Shown here: in pieces, positions 55,096 through 64,000 of the stretch
Numbering within the stretch: the first letter of the stretch is position 1
Layout: each line of letters begins with the position of its first letter
DNA from: Nostoc sp. B(2019)
GTDB taxonomy: Bacteria > Cyanobacteriota > Cyanobacteriia > Cyanobacteriales > Nostocaceae
DNA: 64,000 nucleotides
Direction: 5' to 3'
Assembly (NCBI RefSeq): GCF_010091925.1
Contig: NZ_WVID01000007.1
Span: forward strand, 186,001 to 250,000
Position numbers and translations under genes: made by a program
Notes under the pieces: generated by a model
The model's database searches: none
Told to the model about the DNA's origin: nothing
The model's input: only the letters and a program-made list of their open reading frames with translations

Positions 55096-57327
55096 TTAGC
55101 CGAACTTACCAGCAGTCGAAGCAATTAAGAATGCGGCATAAGTGACGATGTAGCCAACTGTGAAGTGAGCTAGACCAACTACACGCGCTTGGACGATAGA
55201 TAGAGCAACAGGCTTATCTTTCCAGCGAACCAAGTTCGCCAGAGGAGTCCGCTCGTGTGCCCAAACAAGGGTTTCAATCAACTCTTGCCAGTAACCTCTC
55301 CAGGAGATTAAGAACATGAAGCCAGTTGCCCAAACAAGGTGTCCGAACAGGAACATCCAAGCCCAAACAGACAAGTTATTCACACCGTAGGGGTTGTAGC
55401 CGTTAATCAACTGAGCGGAGTTGGCCCAGAGGTAGTCACGGAACCAGCCCATGAGGTATGTTGAGTTCTCATTGAACTGAGCAACGTTGCCTTGCCAAAT
55501 ACCTAAATGCTTCCAATGCCAGTAGAAAGTCAACCAACCAATGGTGTTGAGCATCCAGAATGTAGCGAGGTAGAAGGAATCCCAAGCGGAGATGTCGCAA
55601 GTACCGCCACGACCGGGGCCGTCACAAGGGAAGGCATAGCCGAAGTCCTTTTTGTCGGGCATCAGCTTAGAACCACGAGCATCCAAAGCACCTTTGACCA
55701 AGATCAAGGTGGTGGTATGCAGACCCAGGGCGATCGCATGGTGTACCAAGAAGTCGCCAGGGCCAATTGTCAAGAACAGGGAGTTTGTCCCAGAGTTGAT
55801 GGCATCTAACCAGCCTGGTAGCCAGACGTTGCCGTAGTTGGGCCATGCTGTATGGGCAATGCTATCTGGGTTAGACAGCAAGGTGTCTAAGCCGTAGAGT
55901 ACTTTCCCGTGAGCAGCTTGAACGAACTGAGCAAATACTGGCTCAATCAAGATTTGCTTTTCAGGTGTACCGAAAGCAACTACTACGTCGTTGTGGACGT
56001 ACAAACCGAGGGTGTGGAAGCCTAAGAAAAGCGATACCCAACTCAGGTGGGAGATAATCGCTTCTTTATGCTTCAACACGCGCTCAAGAACGTTGCCTTT
56101 GTTTTGTTCTGGGTCATAATCACGTACCCAGAAGATTGCTCCATGAGCAAAGGCACCAAGAATTAGGAAACCAGCAATATATTGGTGGTGCGTGTACAGC
56201 GCTGCTTGGGTGGTGTAGTCCTTAGCAATAAATGCGTAAGGAGGCATGGCGTACATGTGTTGCGCCACCAAAGAGGTGATGGTTCCTAGAGCAGCTAGGT
56301 GAATACCCAACTGGAAGTGCAGCGAGTTGTTATAGGTGTCGTACAACCCTTGGTGAGGCAGGTTGAACTGACCTTCACTCTTAGTACCGGGAACTAAACC
56401 AGATTTGGAGTTCAGCATTTCTTTGATGCTGTGACCAATTCCGAAGTTAGTTCGGTACATATGACCGGCGACGATAAATAGTACTGCGATCGCTAAGTGG
56501 TGGTGAGCTATGTCAGTCAGCCACAAAGCTTCTGTCTGGGGATGGAAGCCACCCAAGAAAGTCAAAATCGCAGTCCCCGCACCTTCTGACGTGCTGAACA
56601 CATGGTTAGCAGTATCAGGGTTTTGAGCGTAAACGCCCCAGTTACCTGTAAAGAAAGGTGTCAAACCTGCTGGGTGAGGTGGTGTATTTAGGAAGTTATC
56701 CCAACCTACGTGCTGTCCGCGAGCTTCGGGGATGGCGACGTGAATCAAGTGACCAGCCCAAGCCAAGGAGCTAACACCAAACAGACCTGCCAAGTGGTGG
56801 TTTAGTCGATGTTCAGCGCTCTTAAACCATGCCAAGCTTGGACGATACTTGGGTTGCAAGTGCAGCCAACCAGCAAACAAAAATACAGCTGCGAACAACA
56901 GCAGGAACACTGAACCTGTGTATAGTTCAGTATTCGTCCGCATCCCAATGGTGTACCACCAATGGTAAATACCAGAGTAAGTAATGTTTACGGGATTGCT
57001 AGCACCAGCTTGGGTAAAAGCTTCAACTGCTGGTTTGCCAAAGTGGGGATCCCAAATCGCATGGGCGATTGGACGGATATGAAGGGGATCTTTAATCCAC
57101 TGTTCAAAGTTACCTTGCCAGGCTACGTGGAACAGGAGGCTGGATGCCCACAGAAAAATGATTGCCAAATGACCGAAGTGAGTTGCGAAAATCTTTTGGT
57201 AAAGATTTTCCTCTGTCATGCCATCATGGGTTTCAAAGTCGTTGCCTGTGGCGATCGCATACCATATCCGACGCGTGGTCGGATCCTGCGCGAGATCCTG
57301 GCTAAATTTGGGAAATTTTGTTGCCAT
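55096..57327 (-). CDS. psaB: Photosystem I P700 apoprotein A2, proximal copy
   Basis: The 743-residue protein is intact PsaB with the FX motif [12 protein letters not shown], and lies 119 bp after psaA, the standard photosystem I order. It is the likely main copy. AGAGGA about 12 bp before the ATG may serve as ribosome-binding site. Relative to the distal copy it has GIHLAALG in place of SLALAALG after the NNSLHFQL block and other scattered changes; neither copy shows a lost ligand or broken motif that I can see. Confidence 0.94.
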   Translation of the reverse strand: MATKFPKFSQDLAQDPTTRRIWYAIATGNDFETHDGMTEENLYQKIFATHFGHLAIIFLWASSLLFHVAWQGNFEQWIKDPLHIRPIAHAIWDPHFGKPAVEAFTQAGASNPVNITYSGIYHWWYTIGMRTNTELYTGSVFLLLFAAVFLFAGWLHLQPKYRPSLAWFKSAEHRLNHHLAGLFGVSSLAWAGHLIHVAIPEARGQHVGWDNFLNTPPHPAGLTPFFTGNWGVYAQNPDTANHVFSTSEGAGTAILTFLGGFHPQTEALWLTDIAHHHLAIAVLFIVAGHMYRTNFGIGHSIKEMLNSKSGLVPGTKSEGQFNLPHQGLYDTYNNSLHFQLGIHLAALGTITSLVAQHMYAMPPYAFIAKDYTTQAALYTHHQYIAGFLILGAFAHGAIFWVRDYDPEQNKGNVLERVLKHKEAIISHLSWVSLFLGFHTLGLYVHNDVVVAFGTPEKQILIEPVFAQFVQAAHGKVLYGLDTLLSNPDSIAHTAWPNYGNVWLPGWLDAINSGTNSLFLTIGPGDFLVHHAIALGLHTTTLILVKGALDARGSKLMPDKKDFGYAFPCDGPGRGGTCDISAWDSFYLATFWMLNTIGWLTFYWHWKHLGIWQGNVAQFNENSTYLMGWFRDYLWANSAQLINGYNPYGVNNLSVWAWMFLFGHLVWATGFMFLISWRGYWQELIETLVWAHERTPLANLVRWKDKPVALSIVQARVVGLAHFTVGYIVTYAAFLIASTAGKFG

Positions 57328-57446
57328 AGGTTTAATAAATCCTCTGACCTTTAGCCATCACGTATCAGTTCAATTTCGGATTTCAGATTTTGGATTTTGG
57401 ATTAAATCTAAAATCTAAAATCCAAAATCCAAAATTTTGCTGATTG
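57328..57446. repeat. psaA-psaB spacer with A+T-rich inverted repeat
   Basis: Within the spacer, ATTTTGGATTTTGGATT is answered by AATCCAAAATCCAAAAT (about 57390-57437), a hairpin-forming dispersed repeat inside the photosystem I transcript. It might lower psaB expression or mark a processing site. Confidence 0.6.
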
Positions 57447-59705
57447 CTACCCTACTGAAAGGATGTGCGCGTGGAAGAATGCCCAAGTGGTGGCAATTCC
57501 TCCTAATAAGTAGTGAGCCACTCCTACAGCCCGACCTTGAATGATGCTCAGAGCGCGGGGCTGAATTGCTGGTGCTACTTTCAGCTTGTTATGTGCCCAA
57601 ACAATAGACTCAATCAGTTCTTGCCAGTAGCCACGACCACTGAATAGGAACATCAAGCTGAATGCCCATACAAAGTGAGCGCCTAAGAACATTAGTCCAT
57701 AGGCAGATAGCGCACTGCCATAGGAATTGATGACTTGTGAAGCTTGTGCCCACAAGAAGTCACGCAACCAGCCGTTGATGGTGATGGCACTTTGGGCAAA
57801 GTTACCACCAGTGATGTGAGTCACATTACCGGCTGCATCTACCGTCCCCCAGACATCTGATTGCATCTTCCAACTAAAGTGGAAAATTACAATCGATATT
57901 GAGTTGTACATCCAGAAAAGTCCGAGGAACACATGATCCCAACCAGACACTTGACATGTACCGCCACGGCCGGGGCCGTCGCAAGGGAAGCGGAAGCCCA
58001 GGTTTGCCTTGTCTGGAATCAGACGAGAACTCCGGGCAAACAGTACACCTTTGAGCAGAATTAGGACAGTGACGTGAATGGTAAAGGCGTGAATGTGGTG
58101 AATTAGGAAATCCGCCGTACCCAAAGCAATGGGCATCATCGCTACTTTACCGCCAACAGCCAAGATCCCGCCGCCAAAGGCATAGCTAACTGGTTCTAGT
58201 GCGTTGGGAGCAGTGCCACCAGGAGCCAATGTGTGTATATTTTGTACCCACTGGGCAAAAACTGGTTGCAACTGAATTGCTGTGTCGGAGAACATGTCTT
58301 GAGGACGACCCAAGGCACGCATTGTATCGTTGTGGATGTAAAGTCCAAAGCTATGGAAGCCGAGGAAAATACACACCCAGTTCAGGTGGGAAATAATCGC
58401 ATCTCGGTGACGAATCACGCGATCCAGCACGTTGTTTTGGTTAACAACCGGATCGTAATCCCGCACCATGAAGATGGCAGCGTGAGCCGCTCCACCGACA
58501 ATCAAGAAGCCACCGATCCACATATGGTGAGTGAATATGCACAACTGCGTAGCATAGTCAGTTGCCAAATATGGATATGGGGGCATCGCGTACATATGAT
58601 GCGCGATGATAATGGTCAGTGAACCCAAGAACGCCAGGTTGGTTGCCAACTGTGCGTGCCAGGATGAAGTCATGTTTTCGTAAAGACCCTTGTGACCTTC
58701 ACCGGTGAAAGGCCCTTTATGGTTTTCCAGGATCTCTTTAATGCTGTGACCAATACCCCAGTTTGTACGGTATTGATGACCAGCAATGATGAACAGTACT
58801 GCGATCGCTAAATGGTGATGAGCAATGTCTGTCATCCACAAGCCGCCTGTTACCGGGTTTAGACCGCCCTTGAAGGTAAGGAAGTCAGCATACTGACCCC
58901 AGTTCAAGGTGAAGAAAGGTGCTAAACCAGCAGCAAAGCTAGGATACAGCTCAATCAACAAGTCTTTGTTCAAGATGAACTCGTGGGGCAAGGGTATGTC
59001 TTTTAAGGCAACACCTGCATCCAAAAGCTTGTTGGTTGGTGCGGACACATGGATCAAGTGACCAGCCCATCCTAAAGAGCCACAACCCAGCAACACTTGC
59101 AAGTGATGATTCAGCATCGACTCCACATTCTGGAACCATTCCAGTTTAGGAGCGCGCTTGTGGTAGTGGAACCAGCCGGCAAACAGGAACAAGCCTGCTA
59201 ATACCAAGCCGCCAATTGCAGTTACGTAAAGCTGGAATGTATTTGTAATACCCCAGCCACGCCATACTTGGAACAAACCGGAGGTGATTTGAATACCGTG
59301 GAAACCACCGCCAACATCACCGTTTAAAATGTCTTGTCCCACAATGGGCCAAACGACTTGGGCACTTGGCCTAACGTTCAGAGGATCGCTTAGCCAAGCT
59401 TCGTAGTTAGAAAACTTCGCGCCGTGGAAAATCATCCCGCTCAGCCAAATCGTCACTACGGCTAAGTGACCGAAGTGTGCTGAAAATATCTTGCGGGATA
59501 TGTCTTCTAAATCGCTTGTATGTGTATCAAAATCGTGGGCGAGTGCGTGCAGGTTCCAAATCCATGTGGTGGTTTTGGGACCTCTGGCTAAGGATCTGTC
59601 AAAGTGTCCTGGTTGTGACCATTTCTCAAATGAAGTGGGAACCGGATCGTTATCGACGATGATTCTTGCCTTTTTTTCCTCTCGCTCCGGAGGACTAATT
59701 GTCAT
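57447..59705 (-). CDS. psaA: Photosystem I P700 apoprotein A1
   Basis: The 752-residue protein is a full-length PsaA: start [20 protein letters not shown], eleven membrane helices, the FX motif [18 protein letters not shown], and numerous chlorophyll-ligating His residues. With PsaB it forms the photosystem I core in thylakoids. A strong AGGAGG ribosome-binding site lies 5 bp before the ATG. It heads the cluster; the 509-bp region upstream should hold its light-regulated promoter. Confidence 0.96.
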   Translation of the reverse strand: MTISPPEREEKKARIIVDNDPVPTSFEKWSQPGHFDRSLARGPKTTTWIWNLHALAHDFDTHTSDLEDISRKIFSAHFGHLAVVTIWLSGMIFHGAKFSNYEAWLSDPLNVRPSAQVVWPIVGQDILNGDVGGGFHGIQITSGLFQVWRGWGITNTFQLYVTAIGGLVLAGLFLFAGWFHYHKRAPKLEWFQNVESMLNHHLQVLLGCGSLGWAGHLIHVSAPTNKLLDAGVALKDIPLPHEFILNKDLLIELYPSFAAGLAPFFTLNWGQYADFLTFKGGLNPVTGGLWMTDIAHHHLAIAVLFIIAGHQYRTNWGIGHSIKEILENHKGPFTGEGHKGLYENMTSSWHAQLATNLAFLGSLTIIIAHHMYAMPPYPYLATDYATQLCIFTHHMWIGGFLIVGGAAHAAIFMVRDYDPVVNQNNVLDRVIRHRDAIISHLNWVCIFLGFHSFGLYIHNDTMRALGRPQDMFSDTAIQLQPVFAQWVQNIHTLAPGGTAPNALEPVSYAFGGGILAVGGKVAMMPIALGTADFLIHHIHAFTIHVTVLILLKGVLFARSSRLIPDKANLGFRFPCDGPGRGGTCQVSGWDHVFLGLFWMYNSISIVIFHFSWKMQSDVWGTVDAAGNVTHITGGNFAQSAITINGWLRDFLWAQASQVINSYGSALSAYGLMFLGAHFVWAFSLMFLFSGRGYWQELIESIVWAHNKLKVAPAIQPRALSIIQGRAVGVAHYLLGGIATTWAFFHAHILSVG

Positions 59706-60214
59706 TCGACCTCCTCTCTTGATAAGGAATGAGGAATCATGAATACCACAAAGTGAACCATTACCGCATACTCCAGAAATTTGCTGAAGCCGCGATGAAG
59801 ACCCTATGTGGAGAGTTGTTTCTCGTTGAATTATAGAGTCTTAACTTGTACATTGTTAGAGATAATTTAACAATAATTCAAAATCCACAGAATAACTGTC
59901 TTATCTACCTTTCAACTTCAAAGTAATGGACAAAAAGTCAATAGGTTATTCATTTAATTTACAAAGAATAACAATTCGTAAGATGTATGGTTTGGGAGGT
60001 GGAGGAGTGGGCAGCAGGGGGATGAAAATTATTAACTTTTTACTCTTGACTCAGCACTCATCACGGGCTAAACGCCCCGCTATCGCTAACAGCACTCAAC
60101 ACTCCTAACTCTTGCCTCTTGTCCCCTGCCTTCCTTTTGGGCTATGGTTCCCTATGGACAGTTTGAGCCAAAATAATCTGTCAATTGTTGAAGTCTATAC
60201 ACTGGGTGGAAGGT
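59706..60214. other. Divergent regulatory region between psaA and a lipoprotein gene
   Basis: Holds the psaA leader (ribosome-binding site at about 59711-59716) and an A+T-rich stretch. From about 59990 to 60140 there are degenerate repeats (GGGAGGTGGAGGAGTGGGCAG; CAGCACTCAACACTCC). No gene is seen. Confidence 0.45.
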
Positions 60215-62032
60215 ATGAACTCGTGGCAGAAGGCGGTATTAGAGAAGCTCCTTCCTAGGAGGTTCCCGGTTCTCAAGTGGATAACTATGTTGATGCTGGT
60301 TGTGGGCTTAACCAGTTGTGGCGACAAAGCTGATAGCCAAGAAGTATCTATTGGCTCTGGAGAAAACTCTCCCCAAATTTCTCAGATTTCCAAGCAATTT
60401 TCGGAAGTTTCGCCACCATCTGTGATTCAAGAACTGCGCTCAACTTTGGAAACTTATCAGCCACAGGTGACAATAATTACTCCAAAACCTGATGAAATCC
60501 TTCAAGACAACAAAGTTACAGCCAGTTTTCAAGTTAAGGATTTACCAATATTTAAAGACCCACAATGGGAACTGGGGCCACATCTACACTTAATTCTCGA
60601 TAACCAACCTTACATACCTGTTTACGACCTGAATCAGCCTTTAGTTTTGCCAGACTTGTCCCCAGGTACGCATACCCTGCGCGTCTTTGCTTCTCGTCCT
60701 TGGCATGAAAGCTTTAAAAATGAAGGTGCTTATGCCCAGACAACATTTCATGTTTTTACCAAAACCGACGATAATAATCCCGCTCCTAGCTTGCCTCTGC
60801 TAACTTATAGCCGTCCTCAAGGGAATTACGGAGCAGAACCAATCTTACTTGACTTCTACCTAACTAATGCCCCCCTGCACCTCGTTGCTAAAGAAAACAC
60901 CAACGATGAATTTAGTGATTGGCGTATCCGCTGCACGATTAATGGTGAAAGTTTCATTTTTGACCGTTGGCAAGCGGTTTATCTCAAAGGCTTCAAGCCT
61001 GGTCAAAACTGGGTAAAACTGGAATTTCTCGATAACCAGGGAAATGCTGTCAAAAATGCCTTTAATACTACAGTCAGGCTGACTACTTACCAGCCAAAGG
61101 GTAAAGATACTTTATCGAGAATTGTGAGAGGGGAACTCACAGCAGATGAAGTTCGTGGGATTGTAGATGCAAATTATACTGTCAAAGTACCAGCTACTAA
61201 ACCCACACCCGCCGTTGAAAAAATACCTCAAATACAACCCAAAGTAGAAAAACAGCCAATTCCTGAAACTGAAGTTCCAGAAAAACCAAAAACAGAGCCA
61301 ACCAAGCCAAAACAGTTAGAACAACCAGAATTGCAACTTCCAACGGCTACACCGTCTCCTAGTTTGCCACCGACGCTGCCAGAGGTTATTGAGTCTCCTG
61401 CACCAGAACCACAGCCAGAGGTAACACCGACACCTGAATCAACGCCGTTACCTGAAGAAGTGACTCCTCAGCCAGCAAAATCTAGATTTGGCGGATTTTT
61501 CAACCGTCGCGCAAATAAGATACCGACTCAACAAGCGCCAGTCGAACCATCTCCTAGTTTGCCACCGACGCTGCCAGAGGTTATTGAGTCTCCTACACCA
61601 GAATCACAGCCGGAGGTAACACCGACACCTGAATCAACGCCGTTACCTGAAGAAGTGACTCCTCAGCCAGCAAAACCTAGATTTGGCGGATTTTTTAATC
61701 GTCGCGCAAATAAGATACCGACTCAACAAGCGCCAGTCGAACCATCTCCTAGTTTGCCACCGACGTTGCCAGAGGTTATTGAGTCTCCTGCACCAGAATC
61801 ACAGCCGGAGGTAACACCGACACCTGAATCAACGCCGTTACCGGAAAAAGTGACTCCTCAGCCAGCAAAACCTAGATTTGGCGAATTTTTTAACCGTCGT
61901 GCAAATAAGATACCAACTCAACAAGCGCCAGTTGTGCCATCTCCTGTGCCACCGACGTTGCCAGAGGTTATTGAGTCTCCTACACCAGAACCACAGCCAG
62001 AGGTAACGCCTACACCTGTATTAACGCCGTGA
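60215..62032 (+). CDS. Proline-rich repeat lipoprotein
   Basis: From the ATG at 60215 the product has 605 residues. A basic N-terminus leads to a hydrophobic segment and lipobox (LMLVVGLTSCG). A globular region follows (about residues 70-310; QWELGPHLHLILDNQPYIPV, PGTHTLRVFASRPWHESFKN), then a Pro/Glu/Thr-rich tail with three full 65-residue repeats (61352-61936) and a partial fourth. Each repeat holds FGGFFNRRANKIPTQQAPV or a close variant. It should be anchored in a membrane with the tail extended into the periplasm. Family not named; the repeats are prone to copy-number change. Confidence 0.75.
   Translation: MNSWQKAVLEKLLPRRFPVLKWITMLMLVVGLTSCGDKADSQEVSIGSGENSPQISQISKQFSEVSPPSVIQELRSTLETYQPQVTIITPKPDEILQDNKVTASFQVKDLPIFKDPQWELGPHLHLILDNQPYIPVYDLNQPLVLPDLSPGTHTLRVFASRPWHESFKNEGAYAQTTFHVFTKTDDNNPAPSLPLLTYSRPQGNYGAEPILLDFYLTNAPLHLVAKENTNDEFSDWRIRCTINGESFIFDRWQAVYLKGFKPGQNWVKLEFLDNQGNAVKNAFNTTVRLTTYQPKGKDTLSRIVRGELTADEVRGIVDANYTVKVPATKPTPAVEKIPQIQPKVEKQPIPETEVPEKPKTEPTKPKQLEQPELQLPTATPSPSLPPTLPEVIESPAPEPQPEVTPTPESTPLPEEVTPQPAKSRFGGFFNRRANKIPTQQAPVEPSPSLPPTLPEVIESPTPESQPEVTPTPESTPLPEEVTPQPAKPRFGGFFNRRANKIPTQQAPVEPSPSLPPTLPEVIESPAPESQPEVTPTPESTPLPEKVTPQPAKPRFGEFFNRRANKIPTQQAPVVPSPVPPTLPEVIESPTPEPQPEVTPTPVLTP
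61352..62032 (+). repeat. Tandem coding repeat, 195-bp unit
   Basis: Units at 61352-61546, 61547-61741 and 61742-61936 are nearly identical; a partial fourth begins at 61937 and runs to the stop. Each encodes 65 residues, starting PSPSLPPTLPEVIESP. Confidence 0.92.
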
Positions 62033-62046
62033 CCTGAAAAACTGAA

Positions 62047-62078
62047 AGCAGTGCGTCAGCGAAACTGACGCACTGCTG
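62047..62078. terminator. Hairpin between convergent genes
   Basis: AGCAGTGCGTCAG and CTGACGCACTGCT form a perfect 13-bp stem around a short loop. It lies 15 bp after the lipoprotein stop; no T tract is seen, but it may stop transcription from both sides. Confidence 0.6.
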
Positions 62079-62241
62079 CTAAGCTAATAAGCTTCAAGTT
62101 GCATATAAACAGGGCTAAAGCCCTTACTACAAGCGAATCATCTGGGAAAAATGAATGACGATTAGCTTAATTATGTTGACACTTAGCCTGATGTTTTAAC
62201 TTGATACTCATGAAATTTTGCTAGTCCCACAATTGAGATAT

Positions 62242-63252
62242 TCATCCAACAACAGCTGGACTTGCCACGTTCTCTAATTTTTGGGAAGGAGGACGCATTC
62301 CCAAACCAAGTAAATTCAGCATTTCTCGGTCATTATCATAATCTGGGCATGGAGTTGTCACCGTTAACATTTTGTTGTCGTCGCTGGAAAAGATAGAATT
62401 AGCTCCTGCCATAAAACAGAAAGCTTGTTCAACTTGAGAAAGTCTAGCCCTACCAGCGCTCAGACGGACATCAGAAGCAGGCATTAAAATACGTGCTGTG
62501 GCAATCATCCGTACAATATCCCAAATGGGGACATCAGGCTGATTTTCTAAGGGTGTACCTGGTACTTGGGAGAGAATGTTAATCGGTACTGACTCTGGAT
62601 GCGGATGCAGGTTTGCCAGAGTATGTAACATACCTACACGGTCATCAACGCTTTCGCCTAAGCCAAGGATGCCGCCAGAACATACAGTCACATTTGTCTG
62701 ACGGACATTTTCAATTGTGTTCAGGCGATCGCCATAAGTCCTTGTGGTAATAATCGTGCTGTAATATTCCTGGGAGGTATCCAAATTATGGTTATAGGCG
62801 TACAGTCCCGCTTCTTCTAATCGCCTCGCCTGATTAGCCGTTAGCATACCCAAAGTGCAGCATACTTCTAAACCCATTGCGGTAACTTCCTTGACCATTT
62901 CCAGGACTTCCTCAAATTGTGAGTTATCCCGCACTTCTCGCCAAGCAGCACCCATGCAGATGCGACTAACGCCGGTTTCTTTAGCTTTCTGGGCGATGCC
63001 AACTACTGTTTCTTTTTCTAGGAGTGCTTGCGCCTTTACCTCTGTTTTGTAGCGGGAAGATTGGGCGCAGTAGCTACAATCTTCTGGACAACCTCCTGTT
63101 TTAATCGAGATTAGTTTACAGACTTGTATTTTTGTTGGGTCATGATATTGGCGATGTACGCTAGCAGCTTGATAAATAAGCTCTAGTAATGGCGTATTAT
63201 ATATCGCCCGAATCTCTGGTTCTTGCCAATCGTAGCGTATTACCACCGGCAT
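62242..63252 (-). CDS. bioB: Biotin synthase
   Basis: The 336-residue protein is a radical SAM enzyme: [16 protein letters not shown] gives the CxxxCxxC cluster (about residues 53-60), with [13 protein letters not shown] and [20 protein letters not shown] typical of BioB (the Arg of the second cluster). BioB inserts sulphur into dethiobiotin. AAGGA lies 8 bp before ATG 63252; a GTG one codon earlier is possible. No other biotin genes are adjacent. Confidence 0.94.
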   Translation of the reverse strand: MPVVIRYDWQEPEIRAIYNTPLLELIYQAASVHRQYHDPTKIQVCKLISIKTGGCPEDCSYCAQSSRYKTEVKAQALLEKETVVGIAQKAKETGVSRICMGAAWREVRDNSQFEEVLEMVKEVTAMGLEVCCTLGMLTANQARRLEEAGLYAYNHNLDTSQEYYSTIITTRTYGDRLNTIENVRQTNVTVCSGGILGLGESVDDRVGMLHTLANLHPHPESVPINILSQVPGTPLENQPDVPIWDIVRMIATARILMPASDVRLSAGRARLSQVEQAFCFMAGANSIFSSDDNKMLTVTTPCPDYDNDREMLNLLGLGMRPPSQKLENVASPAVVG

Positions 63253-63472
63253 CACTATCCTTGTTGTAGATGGGATTTTTCAATAACTGTCTTTTGGTTG
63301 AATCTTCTAAGATACAGTGTTTGGGCAAAGCAATCTGATCAAAGTTATATAGTGGACTCTGCTTTATTACCCATCCGCTCTGAATCTTTGCGCTCTAGTT
63401 ATTAAAAATCAGCTTATCAAGATTTTGGTTATCTGGCAGATTGACAGCATAAATACTAAATGTTACCAATTT

Positions 63473-63704
63473 TTAGGTAAATTGAAAACGTGAAGTTTTT
63501 GATAGAATATCTCTGCTTAATTTTTTGTATTCTGCGCTGTTACTCAAATGGTGATAAGCGATCGCTTTAGCAAAGCTATCAACAGCAAGTTTGAAGAGAT
63601 AATCATCTAGTCGGCATTCTTTTCAGGGTTGCCCATATTTTGAATTTCCACTAAATTAGCATAAATTTTGCGAACTGAGCCGTATAGTTTAGTGAGCTTG
63701 ACCT
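63473..63704 (-). pseudogene. Possible gene remnant with a frameshift
   Basis: One frame reads VKLTKLYGSVRKIYANLVEI, QNMGNPEK, and a second, shifted near 63610, continues ECRLDDYLFKLAVDSFAKAI, AYHHLSNSAEYKKLSRDILS to a stop at 63473. The joined text looks like a real protein tail, but no start is found and the family is unknown. The rest of 63253-63725 is intergenic. Confidence 0.35.
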
Positions 63705-63725
63705 GCGATTATTGGAGTATTCTGC

Positions 63726-64000
63726 ATGATCAAACAAACTGTTGGCATCACATCCATTGGTTATTACATTCCTTCAAACATTTTAACTAGTGAGGAGATG
63801 GCTAAACTAGCCAATTTACCAGAGTTTGTTTTCACTGAAAAAATTGGTATGAAACAGAAGCCAATTGCAGGTAAAGATGAGCATCCAAGTGATATGGGAA
63901 TTAAGGCAGCAATAGAAGCTATAAATAAGGCAGAAATAACAGCCAGCGAAATTGATATTATTGTTTATTGTGCCGCTGGAGATTATGATTACAGATTTTG
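63726..64000 (+). CDS. 3-oxoacyl-ACP synthase III-like protein, C-terminus beyond window edge
   Basis: Ninety-one codons are visible. The start KQTVGITSIGYYIPSNILTS and SDMGIKAAIEAINKAEITAS followed by EIDIIVYCAA match the N-terminal half of KASIII (FabH-like) thiolase-fold enzymes. The catalytic Cys region lies beyond the edge. GGAG about 10 bp upstream supports the ATG at 63726. It may serve fatty-acid or secondary-metabolite synthesis. Confidence 0.8.
   Translation, partial: MIKQTVGITSIGYYIPSNILTSEEMAKLANLPEFVFTEKIGMKQKPIAGKDEHPSDMGIKAAIEAINKAEITASEIDIIVYCAAGDYDYRF

Noticed and set aside
52684-57327. Far-red photosystem I cluster
   Set aside because: The psaB duplicate is nearly identical to the first, and no far-red phytochrome, psb or apc paralogues are nearby.
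1-64000. tRNA genes and CRISPR arrays
   Set aside because: No cloverleaf-like sequence with a T-loop GGTTC-A/G motif, and no regularly spaced repeats of 25-40 bp were noticed by eye; a tRNAscan-type search would settle this.

Overview
The window comes from a filamentous, probably heterocyst-forming cyanobacterium of the Nostoc/Anabaena type. The evidence is a photosystem I cluster (psaA plus two psaB copies), very frequent GCGATCGC (HIP1) sites, several VMAP/STAND-like ATPases, a PEP-CTERM protein, and intergenic spaces full of the short dispersed repeats and hairpins usual in Nostocales. No tRNA, rRNA, CRISPR array or prophage was seen.

Layout. 1-1.8 kb: PP2C phosphatase, anti-sigma kinase and STAS antagonist (a partner-switch module). 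2.1-5.3 kb: two adjacent STAND-type ATPases. 6-9.8 kb: small membrane or unknown proteins and a CheR methyltransferase, closed by a 259-bp MITE-like element. 10-12.8 kb: an XPB-type helicase overlapping a DUF790/Bax1-type nuclease. 13-17.3 kb: TPR protein, DUF2891 protein, APH-fold kinase, small unknown. 17.8-27 kb: a decaying type I restriction-modification operon (hsdM broken, hsdS intact, hsdR cut short by a stop), interleaved with VapBC, an Rpn-family nuclease, an internally deleted copy of it, and a lone Phd antitoxin. 27.5-37.1 kb: stand-alone ATP-grasp enzyme, EamA transporter, M14 peptidase, SLH-fasciclin outer-membrane protein, O-methyltransferase and small membrane/lipoproteins. 37.3-38 kb: HigBA. 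38.3-40.8 kb: folD, crtE and a DUF212 gene. 41-46.3 kb: lipoprotein, Nudix, AI-2E-type permease, PEP-CTERM protein, PhoD-type phosphatase. 46.6-51.4 kb: an AAA ATPase plus DUF4276 (TOPRIM-like) pair directly before mutS. 52-59.7 kb: zinc-ribbon protein, then psaA-psaB-psaB. 60-64 kb: proline-rich lipoprotein, bioB, and the start of a KASIII-like gene.

Most notable: (i) the two-gene ATPase/DUF4276 module is bracketed by 81-bp imperfect direct repeats of the mutS leader, and a second ATPase fragment cut at its P-loop is fused to the left copy, so the mutS leader looks like a repeated insertion point for ATPase modules of a likely defence type; (ii) the type I R-M operon carries a nonsense codon and two frameshifts in hsdM and a stop inside a repeat in hsdR; (iii) dispersed intergenic repeats have entered coding regions and are translated in frame in MutS and the XPB helicase, whereas in hsdR a repeat brings a stop and in a small HicB-like gene a MITE breaks the frame; (iv) psaB is tandemly duplicated, with patches that look homogenised.
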